A stretch of DNA of 64,000 nucleotides from Tardiphaga sp. vice304 (GTDB lineage: Bacteria; Pseudomonadota; Alphaproteobacteria; Rhizobiales; Xanthobacteraceae), in assembly GCF_007018905.1 (NCBI RefSeq), contig NZ_CP041402.1, positions 1,786,001 to 1,850,000 of the forward strand, given 5' to 3'. Position numbers and translations under genes: made by a program. This document shows positions 36,721-45,936 of this stretch, piece after piece. Position 1 is the stretch's first letter. The number at the start of each line of letters is the position of its first letter. The notes under the pieces are model-generated. The model had not been told where the DNA came from, ran no database searches, and was given only the letters and a program-made list of their open reading frames with translations.

Positions 36721-38157
36721 ATGAGTTTCGTCGAACGCCACGGCCTGTGGTCCGCAGAACAGAAGGACGCCGCCGTGCGGCTTCGGCGCATCGTCGAGGA
36801 GCAGAAGTTGGAAGTGATCCGGCTGTCGTTTCCCGACCAGCATGGCATTTTGCGCGGCAAGACGCTGATTGCCAGCGAGGCGCTGCGGGTGCTGGAGAAC
36901 GGCTGCAACATCACCACCACGATGTTCGCCAAGGACACCTCGCACAAATCGGTCTTCCCGGTGTTCACCGCCGGCGGCGGCTTCGGCATTCCGGAAATGC
37001 AGGGCGCGGCCGACGCGCTTATGATCCCCGATCCGCTCACCTTCCGCGTGTTGCCCTGGGTCGAGGCCACCGGCTGGCTGTTGTGCGACGTGCATTTCGC
37101 CGATGGCCGCCCGGTGCCGTTTGCCACCCGCAACCTCTATAAGGGCGTGCTCGCGGACCTCAACAAGCGCGGCTACGACTTTGTCGCCGGGCTCGAAGTC
37201 GAGTGCCACATCTTCAAGAACGAAGAAACAAGGATGGCGCCAGAGGATGCCGGTCAGCCGGGCCGATCGCCGGAAGTCAGCCTCTTGTCGCACGGCTACC
37301 AGTACCTTACCGAGCAGCGCTACGACCAGATGGAGCCGGTGCTCGAATTCATCCGCCGCGACGTGATGGCGCTCGGCCTGCCGCTGCGCTCGGTGGAAGT
37401 CGAATATGGTCCGAGCCAGTGCGAATTCACCTTCGCTCCGACCGTGGGTCTGACGCCGGCCGACAGCATGGTTTTGTTTCGCTCCGCGGTGAAGCAGATC
37501 TGCCATCGCCGCGGCTACCACGCCACCTTCATGTGCCGCCCGAAAATTCCCAACGTCGTGTCGTCGGGCTGGCATCTGCACCAGTCGCTGGTGTCGCGCG
37601 ACGGCGGCCGCAACGCGTTCATGTCTACCGACGCCGGTGAACAATTGTCGTCGTTCGGCCGCGGCTATCTCGCAGGATTGCTGGCGCATGCGCGCGCGGC
37701 GACCGTGTTCACTACGCCTACCATCAACGGCTACAAGCGCTATCGCTCCTACTCGCTGGCGCCGGACCGTGCGATCTGGGGCCGCGACAACCGTGGCGCG
37801 ATGATTCGCGTACTCGGCGGTCCCCATGATTCCGCGACGCGGCTGGAAAACCGCGTCGGCGAACCCGCCGCCAATCCCTATCTCTATATGTCGTCGCAAA
37901 TTCTCGCCGGCCTCGACGGTGTCGATCGTGTTCTCGATCCAGGCCCCTCGGCCGATTCGCCCTATGAGAGCGATGCGCCGCTTCTGCCGAAATCGCTGCG
38001 CGAGGCGGTGTTCGCGCTGAAGGACGATCCGTTCTTCCGGGAATCCATGGGCTCGACCATGGTCGACTACTACACCCACATCAAACTCGCCGAGATCGAG
38101 CGCTTTCAGTCCGAAGTGTCGGACTGGGAGCAGCGCGAATATTTCGAGATGTTCTGA
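36721..38157 (+). CDS. Glutamine synthetase-like ligase
   Basis: A 478-residue enzyme of the GS superfamily, about the length of GSI. It has the N-terminal region IRLSFPDQHGILRGKTL, the metal-site segment FVAGLEVECHIF, the VEVEYGPSQCEFTF loop, and the SSGWHLHQSLVSRDGG and NGYKRYRSYSLAPDRAIWGRDNRGAMIR blocks of the ATP/glutamate site. Relatives gamma-glutamylate amines (polyamines, isopropylamine, aniline) rather than making glutamine. Its place beside a Rieske oxygenase and reductase recalls aniline-type pathways, where a GS-like enzyme activates the amine before oxygenation. That role is inferred. Confidence 0.88.
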   Translation: MSFVERHGLWSAEQKDAAVRLRRIVEEQKLEVIRLSFPDQHGILRGKTLIASEALRVLENGCNITTTMFAKDTSHKSVFPVFTAGGGFGIPEMQGAADALMIPDPLTFRVLPWVEATGWLLCDVHFADGRPVPFATRNLYKGVLADLNKRGYDFVAGLEVECHIFKNEETRMAPEDAGQPGRSPEVSLLSHGYQYLTEQRYDQMEPVLEFIRRDVMALGLPLRSVEVEYGPSQCEFTFAPTVGLTPADSMVLFRSAVKQICHRRGYHATFMCRPKIPNVVSSGWHLHQSLVSRDGGRNAFMSTDAGEQLSSFGRGYLAGLLAHARAATVFTTPTINGYKRYRSYSLAPDRAIWGRDNRGAMIRVLGGPHDSATRLENRVGEPAANPYLYMSSQILAGLDGVDRVLDPGPSADSPYESDAPLLPKSLREAVFALKDDPFFRESMGSTMVDYYTHIKLAEIERFQSEVSDWEQREYFEMF

Positions 38158-38239
38158 TCCGCGGCAGGTTTATTGAATAGGTTTTTCCCGAACACAGCTT
38201 GCTGACAAAGTTTTCTCTTTCGCAACGAGGACGTCCAAC

Positions 38240-39418
38240 ATGCATCGCCCCACGAAATCGATCCTGTCGCTCGCCATTCTGGCGCTGATGACCGGAACTG
38301 CATCCGCCGACGTCATAAAGGTCGGCGTGATCGGCACGATGTCCGGCCCCTACGCGCTGTTCGGCGCCAATTACAAGATGGGCATCGACGCCTATGTCGC
38401 CGAGCACGGCAACAAGGTCGGCAATCACACCGTCGAGTTCATCTACCGCGACGAGGAAGGTCCGAACCCCGCCAAGTCCAAGGCGCTGGCGCAGGAGCTG
38501 ATCGTCAAGGACAAGGTGCAGTATCTCGCCGGCATCTATTTCACGCCGAACGCGATGGCGGTGGCGCCGCTGCTGGAAGAATCCAAGACGCCGCTGGTGG
38601 TGCTGAACGCCGCTACCTCCTCGATAGTCGAGAAGAGCCCCTACATCGTCCGCACCTCGTTCACGATGTGGCAGAACACCGTGCCGGCGGCCAACGTCGC
38701 CTACAAGAACGGCTCGCGCAAGGCGGCGATCGCGGTCAGTGACTACGGCCCGGGCATCGATGCCGAAGCGGCGTTCAAGAAGACTTTCGAGACCGATGGC
38801 GGCGCCGTGGTCGAGGCGATCCGCATCCCGATGAACACCACCGACTTCAGCCCGATCATGCAGCGGATCAAGGCGGCCGGCGCTGACACCATCTTCTGCT
38901 TCCTGCCGTCCGGCCCGCCGACCTTCGGCTTCTTCAAAGCCTATATCGACAACGGCCTCAGGGCCGACGGCGTCAAGCTGATGTCGACCGGCGACATCGT
39001 CACCGAGATCGATCTGCCGAGCATCGGCGACAGCGCGCTTGGCGTGCTCTCGACCTATCACTACGCGGTGTCGCACGAGAGCCCGGAGAACAAGCAGTTC
39101 CTGGCCTCGATCGTGAAGAACGGCGGTAAGGTCGAGGACGTCGCGATGACCGGCGTCGCCGCCTATGACGGCGCGCGCGTGATCTACGAGATGATCAAGG
39201 CCACCGACGGCAAGCGCGACCCGGACAAGGCGATCGCTGCCGTCAAGGGCATGAAGTGGGTCAGCCCGCGCGGTCCGGTATCGATCGATCCTGACACCCG
39301 CCACATCCGCCAGAACGTCTATTTGCGCACCGTGGTGAAAGAGAACGGCAAGCTGATCAACAAGGAAAGCGACACGATGTTCGCCGACCAGCCGGATTGG
39401 GCGCTGAGCAAGAAGTAA
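38240..39418 (+). CDS. LivK-type solute-binding protein
   Basis: A 392-residue periplasmic binding protein of the branched-chain amino acid type. Signal peptide SILSLAILALMTGTASAD is followed by IKVGVIGTMSGPYALFGANYKMGIDAYV, and by VGNHTVEFIYRDEEGPNPAKSKALAQELI. These features match HAAT-family receptors often used for aromatic acids. The matching LivHMGF membrane and ATPase genes start at 41221, after an amidohydrolase gene. The ligand is probably the substrate of the oxygenase/ligase pathway. Confidence 0.92.
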   Translation: MHRPTKSILSLAILALMTGTASADVIKVGVIGTMSGPYALFGANYKMGIDAYVAEHGNKVGNHTVEFIYRDEEGPNPAKSKALAQELIVKDKVQYLAGIYFTPNAMAVAPLLEESKTPLVVLNAATSSIVEKSPYIVRTSFTMWQNTVPAANVAYKNGSRKAAIAVSDYGPGIDAEAAFKKTFETDGGAVVEAIRIPMNTTDFSPIMQRIKAAGADTIFCFLPSGPPTFGFFKAYIDNGLRADGVKLMSTGDIVTEIDLPSIGDSALGVLSTYHYAVSHESPENKQFLASIVKNGGKVEDVAMTGVAAYDGARVIYEMIKATDGKRDPDKAIAAVKGMKWVSPRGPVSIDPDTRHIRQNVYLRTVVKENGKLINKESDTMFADQPDWALSKK

Positions 39419-39427
39419 ACCTCTCAC

Positions 39428-39548
39428 TGTCGTTCCGGGGCAGGAGCAGCGTCAGCTGCGACTGAACCCGGAACCTCGATGTGAGACGATGAACATGACG
39501 GGATTCCGGGCTCGCTCGCGCAGGGGCGCTCGCGCCCCGGAATGACAG
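39428..39548. repeat. Dispersed palindromic repeat, family A copy 2
   Basis: It shares with 8390-8518 the tgtcgttccgg left end, the acccggaacctcga block, the gattccgggctcgctcgc-type block and the gcgccccggaatgaca right end. It lies between the binding-protein and amidohydrolase genes. Confidence 0.75.
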
Positions 39549-39584
39549 ACTTATCTCTCCGCTAATCTCAGGCTTCATTCATCC

Positions 39585-41213
39585 ATGTCCGCCGTCGCTT
39601 CCTCCATCCTGCTCACCAACGGCCGCATCTATCGCTCGGCGTGGGATGAGACGCCAGCCGACAGCCTTGTCGTGCTTGACGGTCGTGTGCTGTGGAGCGG
39701 CGCGCGCGCCGATGCGCCGGCCGCCGAACGGACCATCGAGCTCGATGGCGCGACCGTGCTGCCGGGGTTGACCGACGCGCATATTCATCTGTTCGCCATC
39801 GCGCATGCGCGGCTGCAGGTGCCGGTGACGCCGCGCGATGCGGGCTGCATCGATGCCGTGTTGAAATTGCTTGTTGCCCGCGCGCAGAAAATCCCGACCG
39901 GCCAATGGGTCTATGGCGCCGGTCTCGACGAGAACGGTCTTACCGAACATCGCCTGCCGACGCGGGCCGAGATCGACGCTGCGATCCCGCATCATCCGGT
40001 GATGATCCGCCGCTTCTGCGGCCACGTCGCCGTCGTCAACAGCGCGGCCTTGAAACTCTTCGACATCGACGACAGCGTCGCCGATCCCGAAGGCGGTGGC
40101 TTTGGCCGCGATGGCCATGGCCGTCTCGATGGCAGCGCCACCGAGAGCGCCGCCGAATTGATTTTCCGCGCCGCGCCGCCGATGGACCGCGCCGAACTGA
40201 TCGCCATGCTGCGCGCGACGATCGACGATAGCGCGAAGCTCGGGCTCGTCGCGGCGGTGGAGGCGGCGGTCGGGTTCACCGTCGGCTTCGACGGTGAATT
40301 TGCGATCTGGAACGAGCTGCGCAGCAGCGCGCCGCTGCCAATGCGGCTCGGCTTCATGAACCAGCTCGATCCCGAGGAGGCCGCGCAGCGCGGCCTCAGG
40401 CCGATCCAGGATCCCGACTGGCAGTCGATGACGTTGAAATATTTTGCCGACGGCATCGTCGGCGCGTGGACTGCGGCGGTCAGCGAGGACTATGCCGACA
40501 CGCCGTCGCGCGGCTTTTTCATGCGCGACGAGGCCGAATTGCAATCCGTCATCATCGATGCTCACGCCGCCGGCTGGCAGGTCGCGGTGCATTGCTGCGG
40601 CGACCGTGCGATCGATGCCGTGATCGAAGCCTATGAACAGGCAGAGACCGCGCAGCCGCGCGATCAGGCCCGGCACCGCATCGAACATTATTTCGTGCCG
40701 CCCGCCGGCGGCCTCGCGCGGATGAAAGAGCTTGGCGCGCTGGTGGTGACGCAGCCGAGCTTCCTCACCCGGATGCGACGCTCGATCGCCGGCGCTTTTG
40801 GCCCGCGCGCCGACGGCTGTTATCCTGCTCGCTCCGTCATCGACGCCGGTGTCACCTATGTCGCGACCTCCGACGCGCCGACCGGATCGTGGTCGCCATG
40901 GGACGGCATCGCCGACGCAGTGCATCGCGCGGCCGATTCCGGCGCGCCGATCGGGTCGGGCGAGGCGATCTCGGTCCGCGAGGCGATCCACAGCTATACC
41001 GTCGGCGGCGCCTTCGCGATGAAGCAGGAGGCCTGGCGCGGCACGCTGGAGCCTGGCATGGCCGCAGATCTGATCGCCATCGACCGCGACATCTTCGCGC
41101 CGGAAGTATCGTCATTGCGTGATACCAGAGTGCTGCTGACCATGCTGCGCGGCGACGTCGTTCACGACACGCTGTCCCAGTCGGGCCGGCATTGCGCTGC
41201 GTCTGCGGCATAG
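39585..41213 (+). CDS. Amidohydrolase of the YtcJ-like (metal-dependent hydrolase) family
   Basis: A 542-residue metallo-dependent hydrolase. Motifs are the first metal site GLTDAHIHLFAIA, the TLKYFADGIVGAWTAAVS segment, the His-containing GWQVAVHCCGDRAIDAV, RHRIEHYF, and the distal VATSDAPTGSWSPW. This is the YtcJ-like group that includes N-substituted formamide deformylases and related amide hydrolases. Placed inside an operon-like set with a GS-like ligase and an ABC importer, it may cleave an amide intermediate or the imported substrate. ATG 39585; followed after seven bases by livH. Confidence 0.9.
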   Translation: MSAVASSILLTNGRIYRSAWDETPADSLVVLDGRVLWSGARADAPAAERTIELDGATVLPGLTDAHIHLFAIAHARLQVPVTPRDAGCIDAVLKLLVARAQKIPTGQWVYGAGLDENGLTEHRLPTRAEIDAAIPHHPVMIRRFCGHVAVVNSAALKLFDIDDSVADPEGGGFGRDGHGRLDGSATESAAELIFRAAPPMDRAELIAMLRATIDDSAKLGLVAAVEAAVGFTVGFDGEFAIWNELRSSAPLPMRLGFMNQLDPEEAAQRGLRPIQDPDWQSMTLKYFADGIVGAWTAAVSEDYADTPSRGFFMRDEAELQSVIIDAHAAGWQVAVHCCGDRAIDAVIEAYEQAETAQPRDQARHRIEHYFVPPAGGLARMKELGALVVTQPSFLTRMRRSIAGAFGPRADGCYPARSVIDAGVTYVATSDAPTGSWSPWDGIADAVHRAADSGAPIGSGEAISVREAIHSYTVGGAFAMKQEAWRGTLEPGMAADLIAIDRDIFAPEVSSLRDTRVLLTMLRGDVVHDTLSQSGRHCAASAA

Positions 41214-41220
41214 GGGAAAC

Positions 41221-42090
41221 ATGCGCCTCGCTCTCAGCATTCTCACCGACGCGCTGGCCTATGGCATGGTGTTGTTCATCATCTCGATCGGCCTGTCGAT
41301 CATGATGGGCCTGATGCGCGTGGTTAACCTCGCGCACGGCGCCTTCGCGATGATCGGCGGCTATCTTGCCTCCTATGCCATCCGCGACCTCGACGTGCAT
41401 TACAGCGTCGCGATCCTGCTGGCGGTGGTCGGTACCATCCTTGTCTCGATCCCGTTCGAAATGCTGCTGTACCGCCGGATCTACCGGAAATCCGATCCCC
41501 TGATCCAGGTGCTGATGACCATCGGCATCACTTTCGTCATCATCGGCGTGGTCAATTTCATCTTCGGCCCGACGCTGAAGTCGATCCCGCTGCCACCGCT
41601 GCTCAGTGGCCCGCTCGACATCGGCTTCCGCTCGATCCCGACGCATCGACTGTTCGTGGTCGCCTGTGGCGTCGTCACCGCGCTGTCTCTGTGGTGGCTG
41701 ATCGAGAAGACCGAGTTCGGCATCAAGTTGCGCGCCTCGGTGGATCACTCGGGCATGGCGGATTCGCTGGGGATTCGCACCGAGATCATCTATGCCGTCA
41801 CGTTCGCGCTGGCGATTGGCCTTGGCGCCTTCGGCGGTGTGGTCGGCGCCGAAATCCTGCCAATCGAGCCGTTCTACGCGCTGCGCTACATGGTCACGTT
41901 CCTCGTCGTGGTCTCGGTCGGCGGCGCCGGCTCGATCGTCGGTGCACTGTCGGCCTCATTGTTGCTGGGTCTGGCGGACACCACGGGCAAATATCTCGCG
42001 CCGGAGTTCGGTGAGTTCTTCTTCTACCTCACGGTGATCTTCATCGTCTTCGTATTCCCTCACGGTTTGTACGGGAGGTCGCACGCATGA
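41221..42090 (+). CDS. livH: ABC permease LivH (second Liv operon)
   Basis: A 289-residue inner-membrane permease. It shows the LivH opening LAYGMVLFIISIGLSIMMGLMRVVNLAHGAFAMIGGYLA, the loop LRASVDHSGMADSLGIR that docks on the ATPases, and several hydrophobic segments. ATG 41221 lies seven bases after the amidohydrolase stop, and its stop overlaps the livM start (ATGA), so the genes are co-translated. It is the channel half of the importer served by the binding protein at 38240. Confidence 0.93.
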   Translation: MRLALSILTDALAYGMVLFIISIGLSIMMGLMRVVNLAHGAFAMIGGYLASYAIRDLDVHYSVAILLAVVGTILVSIPFEMLLYRRIYRKSDPLIQVLMTIGITFVIIGVVNFIFGPTLKSIPLPPLLSGPLDIGFRSIPTHRLFVVACGVVTALSLWWLIEKTEFGIKLRASVDHSGMADSLGIRTEIIYAVTFALAIGLGAFGGVVGAEILPIEPFYALRYMVTFLVVVSVGGAGSIVGALSASLLLGLADTTGKYLAPEFGEFFFYLTVIFIVFVFPHGLYGRSHA

Positions 42091-43088
42091 GCGAGTTCGC
42101 GCTCCACCATGTGCCGGCCCGGCGACACGCCCCGTTTTTGCAAGACGCCGCCAGCACGATGGCCATCGTCGTGCTCGGCGCGGTCGGCTATTTCCTGTTC
42201 CCCGAGGATCTCGCTTTCCTGACGCGGCTGATCGGCATCGCCTTCCTCGTGCTGTCGCTGGATCTGGTGACCGGCTATTGCGGCATCGCCACCCTCGGCC
42301 ATGCCGCGCAGTTCGGCGTCGCGGCCTATGCCGTCGGCATCGCCTGCGTCCGCGGCGTCACCGATCCCTTGGCGCTGCTGCTGGTCGGCGTGTTTGCAGG
42401 TACGGTCATGGGCCTGATCTCCGGCGCGCTGATCGCGCGGTTTCGCGGCCTGCCGCAGCTTGTGCTGTCGATCGCCGTCGGCCAATTGGTCGCCGCGCTT
42501 GCCAACAAGCTGCAGGGTCTGACCGGCGGCAGCGACGGCCTGTCGGGCATCTCGCCTGGCAAGGTTCTCGGCCTCTACAATTTCGACATGTACAGCCGCA
42601 CGGCCTATCTGTTCTCGCTGACGGTCCTCATCATCGTGTTCGTCGCGCTGTCGCGCTTGGTGCGATCGCCCTTCGGGCTGATGTGCCGCGCCATCAAGGA
42701 CGATGATTTGCGCGCCAGGATGATCGGCGTCGCGGTCTATCCGCGCCTTGTCATCATGTTCGGCGTATCGGGTGCGGTCGCCGGCGTCGGCGGTGCGCTG
42801 ACCGCGATGAGCACCGGCGTGGTCGGGCTCGACAGCGTCTCGTTCGAACGCTCCGCCGAGGTGCTGGTGATGCTCGTGCTCGGTGGCGCCGGCCATCTGT
42901 GGGGTGCGCTTGGCGGGGCCATCATCTTCATGATCTTCGAGCACATCGTCGCGGCCGCCAATCCGTTCCACTGGATGACGCTAGTCGGATTGCTGCTGAT
43001 CGGGATCGTGGTGTTCGCGCCGAAGGGGCTGATCGAGCCGGTGCTGACGCTGTTTGCGCGCATCGGCGGAAAGGGCAGGGCGTCATGA
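42087..43088 (+). CDS. livM: ABC permease LivM (second Liv operon)
   Basis: A 333-residue inner-membrane permease with about nine hydrophobic helices. The family block is YCGIATLGHAAQFGVAAYAVGIA, a variant of the more common SLGQAAF. The cytoplasmic coupling loop reads CRAIKDDDLRARMIGVAVYPRL. It overlaps livH and livG by four bases at each side. With LivH it forms the transport channel; the longer N-terminal segment compared with the first LivM in the window is within the family range. Confidence 0.93.
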   Translation: MSEFALHHVPARRHAPFLQDAASTMAIVVLGAVGYFLFPEDLAFLTRLIGIAFLVLSLDLVTGYCGIATLGHAAQFGVAAYAVGIACVRGVTDPLALLLVGVFAGTVMGLISGALIARFRGLPQLVLSIAVGQLVAALANKLQGLTGGSDGLSGISPGKVLGLYNFDMYSRTAYLFSLTVLIIVFVALSRLVRSPFGLMCRAIKDDDLRARMIGVAVYPRLVIMFGVSGAVAGVGGALTAMSTGVVGLDSVSFERSAEVLVMLVLGGAGHLWGALGGAIIFMIFEHIVAAANPFHWMTLVGLLLIGIVVFAPKGLIEPVLTLFARIGGKGRAS

Positions 43089-43849
43089 GCGGTTTGCTTG
43101 AAGCACGCAACGTCTCGCTCGCCTTCGGCGGGCTGCAGGTGACGCGCGACGTCTCGTTCCAGCTCAATGCCGGCGACCGCGTCGCATTGATCGGCCCGAA
43201 CGGCGCCGGCAAGACCACGCTGGTTAATCTGATCACCGGCGATCTCGCGCCAAGCGCCGGGCACTTCTTCATGGGCGACGACGACATCACCGGCTGCAGC
43301 ATCCCGGAGCGCGTGCAGCGCGGGCTGGTCCGCACGTTCCAGACCACGCGGCTGTTCCAGAACCTCACGGTTGCCGACAACGTCGCGCTCGCGATCATGC
43401 AGCGCAGGCGCATCTCGAAGCGCTTCTTCTCGTCATCGACCGAACTGCCGGAAGTGCGTGCCGAGTGGTGCGAGATATTGGCGAAGCTCGGCCTCGACCG
43501 CCTCGCTTATCGAAAGGTCATCGAACTGGCTTACGGCCAGCAGCGGCTGATCGAGCTGGCGATCGGCCTCGCGCTGCGGCCCAAGGTGCTGCTGCTCGAC
43601 GAGCCTGCCGCCGGCGTGCCACACGACGAAGCGCCGAAGATTCTCGAGGCGATTAATGCGCTGCCGTCAGATATCGCGGTGCTGATGATCGAGCACGACA
43701 TGGATCTGGTGTTCAAATTTGCCACCCGCGTTTTGGTGCTGGCGGCCGGACGGTTGATCTTCGAGGGATCGCCCAAGGACGTGACCGCGGATCACGAAGT
43801 GCGCCGCGCCTATCTCGGGAGCTATGCCGATGCCCGCCGCAACGCTTGA
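43085..43849 (+). CDS. livG: ABC ATPase LivG (second Liv operon)
   Basis: A 254-residue ATPase. Walker A GPNGAGKTT, the VRTFQTTRLFQNLTVADNVALAIM block, Walker B LLLDEPAAGVP and the switch IEHDMD are visible. The signature is degenerate: LAYGQQR in place of LSGGQ-type, which is normal for LivG. ATG 43085 overlaps the livM stop; the 3' end overlaps the start of livF by about 20 bases. Confidence 0.93.
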   Translation: MSGLLEARNVSLAFGGLQVTRDVSFQLNAGDRVALIGPNGAGKTTLVNLITGDLAPSAGHFFMGDDDITGCSIPERVQRGLVRTFQTTRLFQNLTVADNVALAIMQRRRISKRFFSSSTELPEVRAEWCEILAKLGLDRLAYRKVIELAYGQQRLIELAIGLALRPKVLLLDEPAAGVPHDEAPKILEAINALPSDIAVLMIEHDMDLVFKFATRVLVLAAGRLIFEGSPKDVTADHEVRRAYLGSYADARRNA

Positions 43850-44543
43850 AATCGACAACCTTTGCGCCGGTTACGGCCTGACTCGGATCATCGAGGACGT
43901 CTCGTTTTCCGTGGCCGCAGGTGACCGGCTCGCCGTGCTCGGCCGCAATGGCATGGGCAAGACCACGCTGCTCGCCACCCTGATGGGCCTGACGACGCGT
44001 CATGGCGGCGGCATAAGCATCGGCGGCGTGGATGCGGCAGCGCTGCGCACCTCGGCCCGCGTCGGCCTGGGGATCGGCTATGTGCCGCAGACCCGCGATA
44101 TCTTTCCGTCGCTGACGGTGGAAGAAAATCTGCGCACCGGCCTCAAGGGGCGGCCGCCGGCGGCGCTGGAGGAGGCCTATGCGATGTTTCCGCGGCTGCG
44201 CGATCGCCGTGGCAATTACGGCATGCAGCTATCCGGCGGCGAGCAGCAGATGCTGTCGATGGCGCGCACGCTGCTCGGCAAGCCACAATTGCTGCTGCTC
44301 GACGAACCGCTGGAAGGTCTGGCGCCGGTGATCTGTGACGAGCTGATGGCGCTGCTCGGCCAACTCGCCGCCAGCAAGGAAGTCACCATCATTCTGGTCG
44401 AGCAGCAGATCGAACGCGCGCTGGATTTTGCCGACCGCGTGATGGTGATGGAGCGCGGCCGCACCAGCTGGACCGGCAAGCCGCAGGAGCTGACGGCCGA
44501 CCGCACGCTGGTCGATCGCCTGGTCGGCGTTGGAATTCACTGA
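43830..44543 (+). CDS. livF: ABC ATPase LivF (second Liv operon)
   Basis: A 237-residue ATPase with Walker A GRNGMGKTT, the LivF block YVPQTRDIFPSLTVEENL, signature LSGGEQQM, Walker B LLLLDEPLEGLAP and switch VEQQI. GMGKT in place of GAGKT is a common LivF variant. ATG 43830 is preferred because GGGAG lies about eight bases upstream; ATG 43824 is the alternative. It closes the operon, and a family C repeat follows four bases after its stop. Confidence 0.92.
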   Translation: MPAATLEIDNLCAGYGLTRIIEDVSFSVAAGDRLAVLGRNGMGKTTLLATLMGLTTRHGGGISIGGVDAAALRTSARVGLGIGYVPQTRDIFPSLTVEENLRTGLKGRPPAALEEAYAMFPRLRDRRGNYGMQLSGGEQQMLSMARTLLGKPQLLLLDEPLEGLAPVICDELMALLGQLAASKEVTIILVEQQIERALDFADRVMVMERGRTSWTGKPQELTADRTLVDRLVGVGIH

Positions 44544-44547
44544 ACCT

Positions 44548-44657
44548 GTAGCCCGGATGAAGTCGATGCGCCGCTTGCGGCGCGCCGACGAAATCCGGGA
44601 AAGCATTTGTGATCTGACGGTCGGTCCCGGATTGCGCTATGCTTCATCCGGACTACG
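44548..44657. repeat. Dispersed palindromic repeat, family C copy 2
   Basis: It begins gtagcccggatga and ends atccggactacga, giving pairing ends like the copy at 26984-27118, with an internal aatccggga block. It separates livF from a convergent small gene. Confidence 0.7.
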
Positions 44658-44664
44658 ATTGTCG

Positions 44665-44838
44665 TCACGCTCGGAATATCGTGATGCCCAATAGCAGCAG
44701 CACGACGAGGATGGCGGCGAAGATATAGAACAGCACCCGCGCGACGTCGGCCGAGGCCGCGGACACGCCGGTGAAGCCGAGAATGCCTGCCACGATCGAC
44801 ACGACAAAGAAGATCACGGCCCATTTGAGAATGGTCAT
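44665..44838 (-). CDS. DUF1328 (UPF0391) small membrane protein
   Basis: A 57-residue protein with two hydrophobic helices: [22 protein letters not shown], then a short [10 protein letters not shown] linker, then [20 protein letters not shown]. This is the YtjA/UPF0391 pattern. The start ATG 44838 is set by the family length; the open frame upstream is not family-like. Members are small inner-membrane proteins often induced by stress. The function is unknown. Confidence 0.9.
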   Translation of the reverse strand: MTILKWAVIFFVVSIVAGILGFTGVSAASADVARVLFYIFAAILVVLLLLGITIFRA

Positions 44839-45019
44839 CGCATAGCTCCCATTAGGAATCCAAAACGCGAAGCGGGCGCAGAAAGTTCCAGGGCGCGGAC
44901 GCGCCCGAGCTGCGAAGGTGCTCGATGGCTGAGGTGAGATACGCGTCGCGGTCGCAGCGGCGGCAGGAATTTTAACGCGTCGGCCTATCGGCTCCACATT
45001 TCTCGATCGGGAAACCAAA

Positions 45020-45835
45020 TCATCGCGCGCCGGCGTTGCAAGCCCTGGTGATATCTGCCGCTGCCTGCAGCAAGTGCTGCATCAGCCGGGTCTGTGCTTC
45101 CTTCGGGGTCCGAACGATCGGCGCCACGAAGGAGACCGCGGCGACGACGCTTCCGTCGTCGATAATCCCCGCCGCGCCGGACACGACATGTGGGGTGATT
45201 TCAGCGCAGGACTCCGCCCAGCCCTGCTGGCGGATCGCGACAAGTTCGTCGCGTAGCGCCATGCGATGCGGCGCAAAGGCCGCATCGTGTGCCACGGCGT
45301 CGTTCAGCGTCGCCTCGATCTGCGCCGCCGGCAGATGCGCCAGCAGCATCTTGGGCGCCGCGCCGCGATGCAGCGGCAGTGCCACGCCGACCTCGAAGGT
45401 CATCCGGAAGCGCGACGTGGCATCGAAGCGTTCGACACAGACGGCACGGTCGCCGGAGCGGCGCACCAGCATCACGGTCTCGCCGGTTTCCTGCGACAGC
45501 GAGCGCAGCCGCGGCCGCGCGATCGAGACCAGCCCGGTGCTGGCGCGGGCGGCGTGTGCCAGCCCGAGCACGCGCGGCGCCAGCACGAAGCAGCCGCGCC
45601 CGTCCTCGTCGATCAACGCCGCTTCCTTGAGAATGTTGAGGTAGCGATAGGTCGAGGACAGCGGCAGGCCGATGCTGGCCGCCAGGCTTTCAGCCGTATG
45701 CCGCGGCGTATCCACCGAGAATGCCAGCAGCGCGCGCAGCACTTTCCGGGAGCTGCCTTCCGCCGGAGGAGCGCTTTTCGCGGCATGCGCTGCGGCCTGC
45801 AGAGCTGTAGTATGATCCAGCACCGACATCCCCAT
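45020..45835 (-). CDS. IclR-family transcriptional regulator
   Basis: A 271-residue regulator. The N-terminal winged helix contains [33 protein letters not shown]; the effector domain has [28 protein letters not shown] and [20 protein letters not shown], with a conserved C-terminal [20 protein letters not shown] helix. It starts at ATG 45835 (or the ATG two codons later). Likely targets are the neighbouring FAD protein and CodA-like amidohydrolase on the same strand, or the Liv operon; the sequence does not decide. Confidence 0.88.
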   Translation of the reverse strand: MGMSVLDHTTALQAAAHAAKSAPPAEGSSRKVLRALLAFSVDTPRHTAESLAASIGLPLSSTYRYLNILKEAALIDEDGRGCFVLAPRVLGLAHAARASTGLVSIARPRLRSLSQETGETVMLVRRSGDRAVCVERFDATSRFRMTFEVGVALPLHRGAAPKMLLAHLPAAQIEATLNDAVAHDAAFAPHRMALRDELVAIRQQGWAESCAEITPHVVSGAAGIIDDGSVVAAVSFVAPIVRTPKEAQTRLMQHLLQAAADITRACNAGAR

Positions 45836-45936
45836 TCAGCCGCATTATGGCGGCCCAAGAATACAGCTTTTGGGTGTTATAAAATAAGATCGGGTTGCCG
45901 GCAAACGAGAAACGCGAAACGGGCCATCGACTGCAG

